Shown here: piece after piece, positions 52,018 to 59,735 of the stretch
Layout of the letters: each line of letters starts with the position of its first letter
Numbering within the stretch: position 1 is the first letter of the stretch
DNA from: Actinomycetota bacterium
GTDB lineage: Bacteria > Actinomycetota > Actinomycetes > S36-B12 > CAIYMF01
DNA: 61,943 nucleotides
Direction: 5' to 3'
Assembly (NCBI GenBank): GCA_020161245.1
Contig: JAIUOK010000027.1
Span: 1 to 61,943 of the forward strand
Notes under the pieces: generated by a model
What the model was told of the DNA's origin: nothing
What the model saw: the letters and a program-made list of their open reading frames with translations, nothing else
Databases searched by the model: none
Translations under genes and position numbers: made by a program

Positions 52018-54393
52018 TCAGGCTCCCGCGTTGAGGTCGGAGACGACCTGCGGCGCGAGCACGTCCTGGCCGAGCCGGCCGACCGCCGCCAGCTCCATCG
52101 CGTCGGCGAGATCGACCGGTCGCGAGAACAGATAGCCCTGGCCGAGGTCGCAGCCGAGGTCGCGCAGGGTGCGCGCGCTCTCGCCGTCCTCCACGCCCTC
52201 GACGACGATCGAGAGCCGCATCGCGCGAGCCATCGAGACGACGCCCTCGACGAGCGCCCGCGACCGAGGCTCGTGCACCTGGGCAACGAAGAGCTTGTCG
52301 ATCTTGATGATGTCGACGGGCAGGCGGTGCAGGTAGCCGACGGAGGAGTAGCCGACGCCGAAGTCGTCGATCGCGAGGTGGGCGCCGGAGGCCTTGAGCC
52401 GCTGGATGTTCGCCTCGGTCGCGGGGTCGTTGCTGAGCATGACGCCCTCGGTGAGCTCGAGCACGAGCTGCACCTCCGGGTGGTCCTCCTGCAGCTCGCG
52501 GACGCGCAGCGCCAGGGCGTCGTCGGCCACCTGCAGGGCGGAGAGGTTGACGCCGAGGCTCACCGGGTGGCCGGCGGACCGCGAGATCACACGGCCGCCC
52601 TCGTGGGCGCGCTCGAGGATCTGGCGGCCGAGCTGGCGGATGAGGCCGATGCGCTCGGCGGCGGCGATGAAGACGTCGGGCGGCACCCAGCCCAGCGTGC
52701 GGTGGTGCCAGCGGGCGAGCGCCTCGAACCCGTCGATCTCGCCGGTGCGCAGGTCGACGAGCGGCTGGTAGTGGACGACGATCTCGTCCGACATCACCGC
52801 TTCGCGCAGCGCGCCCTCGAGCTCGAGGCGGTCGAGCTCGGCCTCGCGCATCTCGGGGCGGAACATCTCGATGCGGCCCTTGCCGCGCGCCTTCGCGACG
52901 TACATCGCCGTGTCGGCGCTGTTGATGAGGACCTCGGCCGACTCCGCGGGATCGTCGTTGAGCGCGATGCCGATGCTGACGCGGACGGACACCTCGGCCG
53001 CGCTGGTGTGGAACGGGGCGTTGAGCACCTCGAGCACGCGGCTGGCCACGGCGTGGGCCATGCCGACGTCGGGCAGCTGGTCGAGCAGGATGCCGAACTC
53101 GTCGCCGCCGAGGCGCGCGGCCGTGTCCTCCTGACGGATGCAGCCGAGGATGCGGTCGGCGGCAAGGGTGAGCAGCTCGTCGCCGACCCGGTGGCCCAGG
53201 AGGTCGTTGACCTCCTTGAAGCCGTCGAGGTCGCAGTAGAGGACCGCGACCGACTGCTGGCGGCCGACGGAGAGCGCGAGGTCGAGCCGCTCGGTGAAGA
53301 CCGAGCGGTTGGCGAGGCCGGTGAGGGCGTCGTGGCGGGCGAGGTAGGTCATCTCGTCGCTGAGCCGCCGCCGGTTGTACGCCGAGATGCCCACGGCGGT
53401 GAGCGCCTCGAGGGCGGCCTGGTCGCGCTCGTCGAACGTGCGGCCGCCCACCTGGTGGCGGACGACGAGGTGGCGCACCGGGCGCCCGGGCATCGAGATG
53501 GCCGCGCCGATCTCGTCCTCGCCCGGCGGCTCGGACCGGATGACGGCAGTCGTGTGCCGCAGCGTCTTCTCGGCCTGCACGACGAGCGACTTCTCGATCT
53601 GCTCGTCGTCGGCCCACTCGTGCGCGTTGGTGGCGGCTTCGAGCAGGCCCTCGAGGCGCCCGTGGGCGCGGCGGGCCTCGCCGACCGACCGGACCGCGAT
53701 GAGGATCGTGCCGATCGGCACGATGAGCAGGGCGACGACCCAGCGCGAGGACCCGCCCCACAGCTCGGCTGCGAGGAAGCCCAGCGTGTCGACGCTGACG
53801 AAGGTCGCCAGGCCGAGCGTGAGCTGGTTCCACGACACGACGTCCGTGATCCGGCAGCCGTCCTCGATCGCGAGCGACGCCGCGGTGAGGAACAGGTCGG
53901 CGAGGAAGAACGCGGCGCAGGCGACGAGGACGGCCACCAGTCGCTGCAGCGAGCCGCGGGCGTCGGTCGCATCGGTCGGGTCGAGGACGGCGAACACCCC
54001 GACCAGGAGGGCGCCACAGATGATCGTGATGCCGACGTTGAAGATCCGGCTGCGCCACACCTTGCGCTGGCTGAGGTTGGCGATGGTGGTGGCGATGCAC
54101 CAGATCGCGAACGGGCCGATGAGCGAGGTCTGCGTCAGCAGCATGAAGACCAGGACGCCGGTCTCGAATCCGACGACGACGTCGCCGGTCTCGCGCGGGA
54201 TCGTCAGCGGGAAGCGCGACAGCAGCACGATGAGGGCGATGGCCCCGGCCGCCATGTAGGTGACGTCCTCGGCCGGCGAACGCAGCCAGACGACCACCGC
54301 GGCGATGCCGATGAGCACGCCGACGACGAACAGCGCGATGTCGAGGGCCGTTGCCAGCCGGACATGCCCGTTCGTCTCGCGTGTCTCGCTCAC
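52018..54393 (-). CDS. Membrane GGDEF-EAL c-di-GMP protein
   Basis: 791 residues. Residues 1-240 contain about seven to eight transmembrane helices (a MASE-like sensor). A coiled linker and a GAF-like region (about 250-370) follow. The GGDEF domain is intact at 429-433, and the EAL domain is intact at 557-559 with NLSALQVAD, DDFGVG and EGVED motifs. Both activities may therefore be present, with one usually used. It diverges from the VOC gene. It is the third large c-di-GMP enzyme in the window and the only one with a membrane sensor plus both domains. Confidence 0.93.
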   Translation of the reverse strand: MSETRETNGHVRLATALDIALFVVGVLIGIAAVVVWLRSPAEDVTYMAAGAIALIVLLSRFPLTIPRETGDVVVGFETGVLVFMLLTQTSLIGPFAIWCIATTIANLSQRKVWRSRIFNVGITIICGALLVGVFAVLDPTDATDARGSLQRLVAVLVACAAFFLADLFLTAASLAIEDGCRITDVVSWNQLTLGLATFVSVDTLGFLAAELWGGSSRWVVALLIVPIGTILIAVRSVGEARRAHGRLEGLLEAATNAHEWADDEQIEKSLVVQAEKTLRHTTAVIRSEPPGEDEIGAAISMPGRPVRHLVVRHQVGGRTFDERDQAALEALTAVGISAYNRRRLSDEMTYLARHDALTGLANRSVFTERLDLALSVGRQQSVAVLYCDLDGFKEVNDLLGHRVGDELLTLAADRILGCIRQEDTAARLGGDEFGILLDQLPDVGMAHAVASRVLEVLNAPFHTSAAEVSVRVSIGIALNDDPAESAEVLINSADTAMYVAKARGKGRIEMFRPEMREAELDRLELEGALREAVMSDEIVVHYQPLVDLRTGEIDGFEALARWHHRTLGWVPPDVFIAAAERIGLIRQLGRQILERAHEGGRVISRSAGHPVSLGVNLSALQVADDALALRVRELQEDHPEVQLVLELTEGVMLSNDPATEANIQRLKASGAHLAIDDFGVGYSSVGYLHRLPVDIIKIDKLFVAQVHEPRSRALVEGVVSMARAMRLSIVVEGVEDGESARTLRDLGCDLGQGYLFSRPVDLADAMELAAVGRLGQDVLAPQVVSDLNAGA

Positions 54394-54681
54394 GCGCCAA
54401 CCACCCCCGTGCCCGAGTCGGAGTCCCCGTACGGCGTACCTACGTGACGTCGACGGACGGCGCCCCGTACTTGAGCCGAACGGGCGACCTGGCCCTGCTC
54501 CTCGAAGGCCTTCCGCCCGGATCTGTCTTCTGCGTCATCGTCCCTGTCGGTCCGGGGGTTACGCGCGCTGAGCACATTTCTCGCAGGATCCCGGTGACGC
54601 AGCGTCATCGGCGTCCGTGTGGGTGGCCGCCGTTGTCCGCTGCTCGGTTCTCCGGAGGCTCGGTGCGACTAACGTGACGGG
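54394..54681. promoter_or_regulatory. Divergent promoter region with near-perfect palindrome
   Basis: The 288 bases between the GGDEF-EAL gene and the VOC gene contain CCGGTGACGC-A-GCGTCATCGG (54591-54611), a 21-base palindrome with one mismatch pair. It is a likely protein-binding site. The leaderless -10 for the VOC gene is listed separately. No gene was accepted here. Confidence 0.45.
54670..54675 (+). promoter_or_regulatory. Leaderless -10 element of the VOC gene
   Basis: TAACGT lies six bases before the ATG at 54682, with no Shine-Dalgarno. Confidence 0.45.
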
Positions 54682-55116
54682 ATGTTCTGGCAGCTGACGA
54701 TCGACTGCCGCGACGCCGCGCGGCTGGTGCAGTTCTGGGCGGCCGCGCTGGAGTACGCACCCGAGCCGCCGGCCGGGGACGAGCCGTGGCACGCGCACTA
54801 CCTCGCCGAGGTCGGCCCGTCGGGGCGCTACGACTACCGGCTGTTCGACCCCGCCGGCGTCCGCCCGCCGCTGTTCTTCCAGCAGGTGCCCGAGAGCAAG
54901 GCCGGCAAGAACCGGCTGCACCTCGACCTCTATCCCACCCGCCGAGACGGCTCGCTCTCCCTCGACGAGCGTGTGGCGATCGTGGACGCCAAGGTCGATT
55001 CGCTCGTCGCGCTGGGTGCGGCGGTGTTGCAGCGCACCCTCGAGCAGGAAGACGGCTGGGAGGGCTACTTCGTGACGCTCGCCGACCCCGAGGGCAACGA
55101 GTTCTGCGTCAGCTGA
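54682..55116 (+). CDS. VOC-family (glyoxalase/dioxygenase fold) protein
   Basis: This 144-residue single VOC domain has two paired beta-alpha-beta-beta-beta modules, with RLVQFWAAALEY at the start, LHLDLYP in the middle and a closing VTLADPEGNEFCV. The last phrase is the hallmark of the family's final strand with its metal or ligand Glu. The typical metal-binding residues (His/Glu) are only partly present, so it may bind a small hydrophobic ligand without catalysis. Leaderless start. Confidence 0.85.
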   Translation: MFWQLTIDCRDAARLVQFWAAALEYAPEPPAGDEPWHAHYLAEVGPSGRYDYRLFDPAGVRPPLFFQQVPESKAGKNRLHLDLYPTRRDGSLSLDERVAIVDAKVDSLVALGAAVLQRTLEQEDGWEGYFVTLADPEGNEFCVS

Positions 55117-55122
55117 TGTCGG

Positions 55123-55356
55123 TCACGGCGTCTGGTGGTCGGTCCACTCCGTGCCGTTCCAGTAGCGCTGGCCGCGGCCGCCCGGCGCCGGATACCAGCC
55201 CGGCGGGGCGTCGACCTTCTTGCCGTCGGGCCCCTTCACACGGGGTCTCGGCGTCCGGCGCATGAAGCCCCACACCAGCCCGGCGACGACGCCGATCACC
55301 AGCAGCCAGAGCAGCCCGATGATCACCCCGGCCGCGCCGTCGAACAACGTCCCCAT
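55123..55356 (-). CDS. Small membrane protein with DUF2510 domain
   Basis: 77 residues. A single transmembrane helix (about 8-31; AAGVIIGLLWLLVIGVVAG) is followed by the DUF2510 signature GWYPAPGGRGQRYWNGTEWTDH. DUF2510 occurs in actinobacterial membrane-associated proteins of mostly unknown role. The ATG has GAGGGGGAG upstream. It is convergent with the VOC gene by six bases. Confidence 0.85.
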   Translation of the reverse strand: MGTLFDGAAGVIIGLLWLLVIGVVAGLVWGFMRRTPRPRVKGPDGKKVDAPPGWYPAPGGRGQRYWNGTEWTDHQTP

Positions 55357-55473
55357 CGCTCCCCCTCACATCGCTGACCCCTCGACGCTAGCCCTCGGCG
55401 CACGTGCTGGCAGCGCGATCGAGCACGACCCCCGCCGTCGGCGCCAGGCAGGGCTCCGCACCGCGTGACACGA

Positions 55474-56091
55474 CTACGTGGTCGCGGCCTGCCTCTGCTC
55501 GGCCGCGATGCGGGCCAGGGTGACGAGCAGGTTCGCGTAGCCGAGCGCGTCGTCGATGGCGCGGTGCGTGTGCGGCACGTCGCCGAGCCACTCGCTGGGC
55601 AGGCTCGGCGCCGTCAGCTCCGCGATCGGTCGTCCCGTGACAGCCGAGGCGTAGCTACGGATGCACAGCCCGGGACCGGCGAACAGATGGTCGGACTCGT
55701 ACGGCCACGGGATCGCGCCGTGCGCCGTGAACCGCCGCAGGTAGTGGTCGATCCAGAGGCCGTCGAAGGCCAGCGGCGACGCCGCGAACGCAGCATCCCC
55801 GGGCAGCTGCTTCACCCAGTCGACGTAGCGGGCCATCACCTCGGCCGGCGGCTCCGGGGCGGTGGTCGCGGCGACCCAGGCCTCGGGCTGGGTCTGGAAC
55901 CACGCGTAGGTCTCGGGGTCCGGCGTCGCTCCCGGCAGCTCCTCGAGCACCGCCTCGAACCGGCCGTGCTCCGTCCCGTCGAGGGAGACGGCGACCGATG
56001 CGAACGACCGCATGCTGTTGCGGCCGGGCGCCGGGCCGTCCACCTCGATGTCGGTGACGACGTAGATCCACTCGTCCGCAGGTCCAGCCAC
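55474..56091 (-). CDS. 3'-5' exonuclease-like protein (DEDDh/RNase T fold)
   Basis: 205 residues. The DEDD-type sites are VTDIEVDGPAPG (Asp/Glu of motif ExoI), a mid-region SPLAFDGLWIDHYL (Asp of ExoII) and THRAIDDALGYA (His and Asp of ExoIII). The spacing resembles the RNase-T-like exonuclease family. It may trim RNA or DNA. GTG start without a strong ribosome site, so the exact start is less certain. Confidence 0.78.
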   Translation of the reverse strand: MAGPADEWIYVVTDIEVDGPAPGRNSMRSFASVAVSLDGTEHGRFEAVLEELPGATPDPETYAWFQTQPEAWVAATTAPEPPAEVMARYVDWVKQLPGDAAFAASPLAFDGLWIDHYLRRFTAHGAIPWPYESDHLFAGPGLCIRSYASAVTGRPIAELTAPSLPSEWLGDVPHTHRAIDDALGYANLLVTLARIAAEQRQAATT

Positions 56092-56142
56092 GCGTCGATC
56101 CTGCCAGGCTCTGTGCGCGCGCTGGTGTGGGTCCGGACGGCG

Positions 56143-56607
56143 TCAGTACTGACCCTTGATGACGAAGTACGAGCCGCGGATCGTGCCGGCCAGCTTGGAC
56201 TTCTGGCGAGCGAACTTGAACTTGTCGGCGAGCTCCTCGGGCACCTCCATGCCGTCGGAGAGCTTGAAGCCCACGGCGCGCTTGCCGGCGTCCTCGAGGG
56301 TGTAGAGCACGTTGATCGACAGGCCCGACTCGTAGAAGACGTAGGTCCAGCGCACGCCGTCGACGAGCATCTCGGTGGCCTCGAGGGGCTTCGATGCGAT
56401 CTCGAGGCCACGCTCCTCGCGCAGGATCCGGGCGACGTAGTCGACGAGCTTCTTGGCCTTGGCCGCAGGCTCGACTGTGAAGTCGACGTCGTACTTGTTC
56501 TTGAAGTAGCGCGCCTCGTTGGCGCGCAGGCCCGCCAGCGCGTCGGCCACCGGCGAGGACTCGAGCCCTTCGGTGGAGACGTTCACGAAGTCGACTGCCT
56601 TGCCCAT
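56143..56607 (-). CDS. Small conserved soluble protein, unknown function
   Basis: 154 residues, well folded by composition (mixed alpha/beta, balanced charge): FVNVSTEGLESSPVADALAGLRAN, EMLVDGVRWTYVFYESG, YTLEDAGKRAVGFKLSDG. I cannot assign a family. No signal peptide, no membrane helix and no Cys. It has a GGAGG ribosome site. It lies between an exonuclease-like gene and a secreted acidic protein on the same strand. A palindromic CCGAAAC-GTTTCGG site sits about 65-80 bases upstream and may be an operator or promoter element. Confidence 0.65.
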   Translation of the reverse strand: MGKAVDFVNVSTEGLESSPVADALAGLRANEARYFKNKYDVDFTVEPAAKAKKLVDYVARILREERGLEIASKPLEATEMLVDGVRWTYVFYESGLSINVLYTLEDAGKRAVGFKLSDGMEVPEELADKFKFARQKSKLAGTIRGSYFVIKGQY

Positions 56608-56670
56608 CGCTGCCTCCTGGTCGCTGCTGACGTGGAGGAGCCTGCCACGCGGCCCGCTGCGACCACTTCT

Positions 56671-56689
56671 CCGAAACTGACCGTTTCGG
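56671..56689. promoter_or_regulatory. Inverted repeat upstream of the unknown-protein gene
   Basis: CCGAAAC (56671-56677) and GTTTCGG (56683-56689) form a perfect 7-base inverted repeat with spacer TGACC. It stands alone in the short region between the terminator at 56709-56741 and the ATG at 56607, so it is a likely regulator site. Confidence 0.4.
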
Positions 56690-56708
56690 GAAGGTGCCGG
56701 GACGCCGA

Positions 56709-56741
56709 ACGACGGGCCCTCTCCTGAGGAGGACCCGTCGT
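56709..56741 (-). terminator. Terminator of the Asp/His-rich protein gene
   Basis: The outer arms ACGACGGG (56709-56716) and CCCGTCGT (56734-56741) enclose a second small hairpin CTCC-TGA-GGAG. The structure lies 19 bases past the gene's stop on the minus strand. Confidence 0.55.
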
Positions 56742-56759
56742 CGTCGGGGGGACGCGAGG

Positions 56760-57215
56760 TCAGTCGTCGTCGTGGTCGGACTCGTGGTCCTCGTCGTCGT
56801 CGGAATCGTCGTCGTGGTGCGAGCCCGAGCCAGCGTGCTCGTCCTCGTCGTCGTCGCCGTGGTCGTCGGCCGCCTCGGCCTCGTCGTCGTCGGCGTGCTC
56901 GCTGTGGGTGGGCTTCGCGGTCCGCGTGGGCTCGGGCTTCTCCGACTCGGTCGCCTCGACCTCGGGCGCCTCGGTCTCCGGCGCCTCGGTCTCGCTGGCC
57001 TCCGGCGTCGCCGACTCGGTGGCCTGGGCCTCGGGGCTCTCGGTGGCGTCGTCGGCCTCGGGGGTCTGGCTGCTTGACGGCAGCACGAGGATGTCGTCCT
57101 GCGACGGCAGCAGCGGGTCGGGCTGGGCCAGCGTCGAGGCGAACGCGGCCGTCGAGCCGAGGAACAGGGCGGCGGCCGCGATCGGCACCGCGACCTTGAT
57201 GTTGCCGATCCTCAT
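56760..57215 (-). CDS. Secreted Asp/His/Glu-rich low-complexity protein
   Basis: 151 residues. A signal peptide (MRIGNIKVAVPIAAAALFLG, cleavage near AFAS) precedes a fully low-complexity mature part. First comes a Thr/Glu/Ala/Pro stretch (ETEAPETEAPEVE), then an extremely acidic, His-containing tail ending in DDDSDDDEDHESDHDDD. Such tails bind divalent metals. No folded domain is visible. GAGGAGC precedes the ATG. Metal storage or binding at the cell surface is possible but unproved. Confidence 0.7.
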   Translation of the reverse strand: MRIGNIKVAVPIAAAALFLGSTAAFASTLAQPDPLLPSQDDILVLPSSSQTPEADDATESPEAQATESATPEASETEAPETEAPEVEATESEKPEPTRTAKPTHSEHADDDEAEAADDHGDDDEDEHAGSGSHHDDDSDDDEDHESDHDDD

Positions 57216-57369
57216 CGTGCGCTCCTCGATCGTCCGGGTAGGGCGATCATCGGCACGCTCGGAGGCCGACTCATCCAGCAGATGTCGAAGATCCGTCCAA
57301 GTTCGACGGCCTCGCGGCCCTTCGCTGCGCCGTCCGGGTGACGACTCCCCCGTGTGCGCCGCTGTCGGC

Positions 57370-58608
57370 TCAGGACGCGACGGGCTCGGGCGGCGCGCCG
57401 GCGTCGTCGGCGAGCTCCGGGATGAGCTCGTAGCGGCGGCTGAAGGTCTCGGCCACCGCGAAGCCCGCCGCGGTGAGCGGGATGCCGATGAGCGCACCGA
57501 TCGGGCCCCAGATGGCCGCGCCGAGGAACACCGCCGCGAGCGCTACGGCAGGGTTCACGTCCATCGTGCGCTTGCTGACGCGCGGCGTGAACACGTAGCT
57601 CTCGATCTGCTGGTAGACCGCGGCGAACAGGATGATGACGACGGCCTTCCACGGCGCGTCGAACACCGTCGCCAGCACCGGGAGCAGCACGCCGATGTAG
57701 GTGCCCACCAGCGGCACGAACTGGGCCGTGATGCCGACCAGCAGCGCATAGGGGAGCCAGTTGGGCACGCCGATCGCGGCGAAGAGGATCCCGTGGAACA
57801 AGGCGGAGAGCGCGGCCAGGATCACCTTGGAGACGACGTAGCCGCCGGTCTTCTGCGCCGTGATCGATGCGACCTGGACGAACACCCGCTGAGCATCGGG
57901 GCGCAGGCCGCGCGCGATCGATTGTAGGAAGTGCGGGCCGGCAGCGGCGATGTAGAACCCGAAGACCAACACCGTCACGAGGTCGAGCAGGATCGACGCC
58001 GCGGAGTCGACGATGCCGAAGACGCCGCCCGCGATCGACGACGCCGCGCCCGAGGCCTGCCCCGGCTGCAGGTTGATGCTGCCAAGGAACTTCGACGGGT
58101 CGAGGCCGAGGTTGAACCGCTGGTTGAGCCAGTCGATCGCGGTCGTCACGAACGCCGGCAGCTTCCCGACGATCGACGACACCTGCTGCACCAGCAGATC
58201 CCCGAAGACAGCCACGAGGACGAGCACCGCGAGGATGCCGAGGCCGCCCGTGATCGCCGCCGCGGTCCCGCGCTTCCGGCCGTGCGCCGTCAGCCAGCCG
58301 ATCGCCGGCTCCATCGAGGCGGCGAGCAGCCACGCGAGCAGCAGCAGGAACAGGAAGTGGCCGATGACGCCGTAGAGCCACAGCGCCAGCAGGAACCCGG
58401 CGATCATCGCGAGCACGATCAGCGTGGAGCGCGCCACCGACCGCGGGTCGAACGAGATGCCGCGCGATCCGCTCGCCGGCTGATCCCTCGTGCCGGATGC
58501 GGGCACAGCGGCGTCGTCGAGTTGGGCCTCCGGGGCAGACGCGTCCGACGGGGATGGCGCCGCGGCTCCGACCTCGTCGGCGGAGACGTCGTCCGCCGGC
58601 GTCGTCAC
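57370..58608 (-). CDS. AI-2E family transporter (PerM/TqsA-like)
   Basis: This 412-residue membrane protein has about seven to eight helices. A soluble Ala/Ser/Asp-rich start (about 50 residues) precedes the first helices. The characteristic conserved C-terminal block is present: IVTPRVSKRTMDVNP-like VFTPRVSKRTMDVNPAVAL and GAAIWGPIGALIGIPLTAA. The family includes autoinducer-2 exporters and Na+/H+ antiporters, so the substrate is uncertain. GTG start. Confidence 0.9.
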   Translation of the reverse strand: MTTPADDVSADEVGAAAPSPSDASAPEAQLDDAAVPASGTRDQPASGSRGISFDPRSVARSTLIVLAMIAGFLLALWLYGVIGHFLFLLLLAWLLAASMEPAIGWLTAHGRKRGTAAAITGGLGILAVLVLVAVFGDLLVQQVSSIVGKLPAFVTTAIDWLNQRFNLGLDPSKFLGSINLQPGQASGAASSIAGGVFGIVDSAASILLDLVTVLVFGFYIAAAGPHFLQSIARGLRPDAQRVFVQVASITAQKTGGYVVSKVILAALSALFHGILFAAIGVPNWLPYALLVGITAQFVPLVGTYIGVLLPVLATVFDAPWKAVVIILFAAVYQQIESYVFTPRVSKRTMDVNPAVALAAVFLGAAIWGPIGALIGIPLTAAGFAVAETFSRRYELIPELADDAGAPPEPVAS

Positions 58609-58820
58609 GGCCGGTCCCCGTGGCCGACGGGCCGGATCAGGCCGTCAGCAGATACGACGAGGCAGCGCGCGCGAGCCAGCACCATGCCGGGTTCCCCTCC
58701 GACGGCGCCCCACGCTGGGGTGCAGAGCGCACGTCGACATCCTGGCCAAGCCAGCACCCGGAAGCATGCCGATCCACCAAGTCGCGCATCGTCCTGCGTA
58801 CCCGGGACGTCGTCCACCGT
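58609..58820. other. Intergenic region before the tmRNA-derived repeats
   Basis: There are 212 bases of ordinary high-GC sequence with no gene, hairpin or promoter I can support. The right part leads into the first palindromic repeat module. Confidence 0.4.
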
Positions 58821-59195
58821 CCCGATTCCCGCCACCTCGGGGGCACCCCTTGCAACGGGTGAGTGGAGGTGGCGGGATCCGTCGTGGTGGGGCGGTCGGC
58901 GGGACGAGCGGCGCCTACGGCGCGGGCGGTCCAGAGCGGACCGCGTGCGCTCCTCCCGATTCCCGCCACCTCGTCGGCACTCCTGTCATGCGAAAGGCAG
59001 GGGTGAGTGGAGGTGGCGGGAGCCGTCGTAGTGCGGCGAGGCCGGCAGATGCGCGGCGCTGCGCGCCGGGAGCAGCCGACCTCGCGGGCGCTCCTCCCGA
59101 TTCCCGCCACCTCGTTGACACCCCTTGCAACGACGAAGGCCCCGAGCAAGCTCGGGGCCTTCGTCGTTGCAAGGGGTGAGTGGAGGTGGCGGGAA
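58821..59195. repeat. Three palindromic modules made from the tmRNA 3' end
   Basis: Each module has a left arm TCCCGCCACCTC on the plus strand and a right arm GAGGTGGCGGGA: module 1 58827-58838 with 58866-58877, module 2 58961-58972 with 59010-59021, module 3 59102-59113 with 59183-59194. The right arm of module 3 is the actual 3' T-stem/acceptor end of tmRNA. Left arms are 134 and 141 bases apart. A 21-base string (TCCCGCCACCTCCACTCACCC on the minus strand) is repeated directly three times, at 58877-58857, 59021-59001 and 59194-59174. The flanks CGCTCCTCCCGATTCCCGCC also repeat. They look like attachment-site scars of mobile elements or a small palindromic repeat family. Confidence 0.75.
59121..59176 (-). 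terminator. Terminator of the tmRNA gene
   Basis: A perfect 27-base stem (59121-59147 with 59150-59176) and loop AA begins five bases after the tmRNA 3' end. It is the most stable hairpin in the window. Confidence 0.88.
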
Positions 59196-59542
59196 TCGAA
59201 CCCGCGTCCTTCGTTGGCGATCGGGGCATTCTCCGGGCGCAGCCTGCTGTGCTTTTCTCGGCCCCGGCAGTCACGCAGGCAAGCTGCCGACGGGCTCAGT
59301 CACTGTGTGATGTCCTGCGTCACCCCGTGACCGGGATCGCAGTGAGTTCCCTAGCTGACGCCAGGAACCGGGGCGGGAACTCCCCCGGGCTGACGGACTT
59401 CAGGCTCGCTTAGGCAGCGAGGGCGAAGTCAGTGCGCTGAGAATTGGCACTTGTATTTAGGCGCTGGATCGTTAGCGAGATAACCAGCATCCTCGGCCCG
59501 CTTCTCCCGTCACGACAGACGAAGTCGAAACCGATCACCCCC
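59181..59542 (-). ncRNA. ssrA: tmRNA (transfer-messenger RNA)
   Basis: About 362 bases on the minus strand. The 5' end GGGGGTG (59542-59536) pairs with CACCTCC (59188-59182) to form the alanine-type acceptor stem. The T-arm GGGTTCGATTCCCGC is clear. The tag reading frame gives ANSQRTDFALAA followed by TAA, the expected actinobacterial tag ending in ALAA for proteolysis. The pseudoknot-rich domain lies between tag and T-arm. The CCA is not encoded. A -10-like TACAAC sits seven bases before the 5' end. It rescues stalled ribosomes together with SmpB. Confidence 0.95.
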
Positions 59543-59723
59543 TGTGCAGTTGTACGCCCACTGTAACGGCACCCGGCCGCCGGCGATTCCTCCGATTCCC
59601 GCAGTCGGACGACGGGAGGCACGCGGACGGCGTCGGCGCAAGTCCCCCGAACACATCTGTGGATAACGAAACCCGTTGCGGCCCAAGGGGTCTGGGCTGC
59701 TCGGCAGTGTCGGAGGTGCGTCG

Positions 59724-59729
59724 TAGGGT
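59724..59729 (+). promoter_or_regulatory. Leaderless -10 element of the DUF222 gene
   Basis: TAGGGT lies six bases before the ATG at 59736; no Shine-Dalgarno. Confidence 0.5.
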
Positions 59730-59735
59730 TCGAAC

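Noticed and set aside
50557..54447. A plus-strand open frame of about 1300 codons
   Set aside because: It is antisense to the DEAD-box helicase and the membrane GGDEF-EAL gene. Its His/Asp/Val-rich composition has no family motif. Long shadow frames are expected at this GC content.
58821..59021. Modules 1 and 2 as extra tRNA genes
   Set aside because: They contain only the 3' arm (T-stem side and acceptor) without D-arm, anticodon arm or 5' acceptor strand.
58821..59195. The repeats as a CRISPR array
   Set aside because: Only three units with uneven spacing, palindromic through their whole length, derived from ssrA, and no cas genes.
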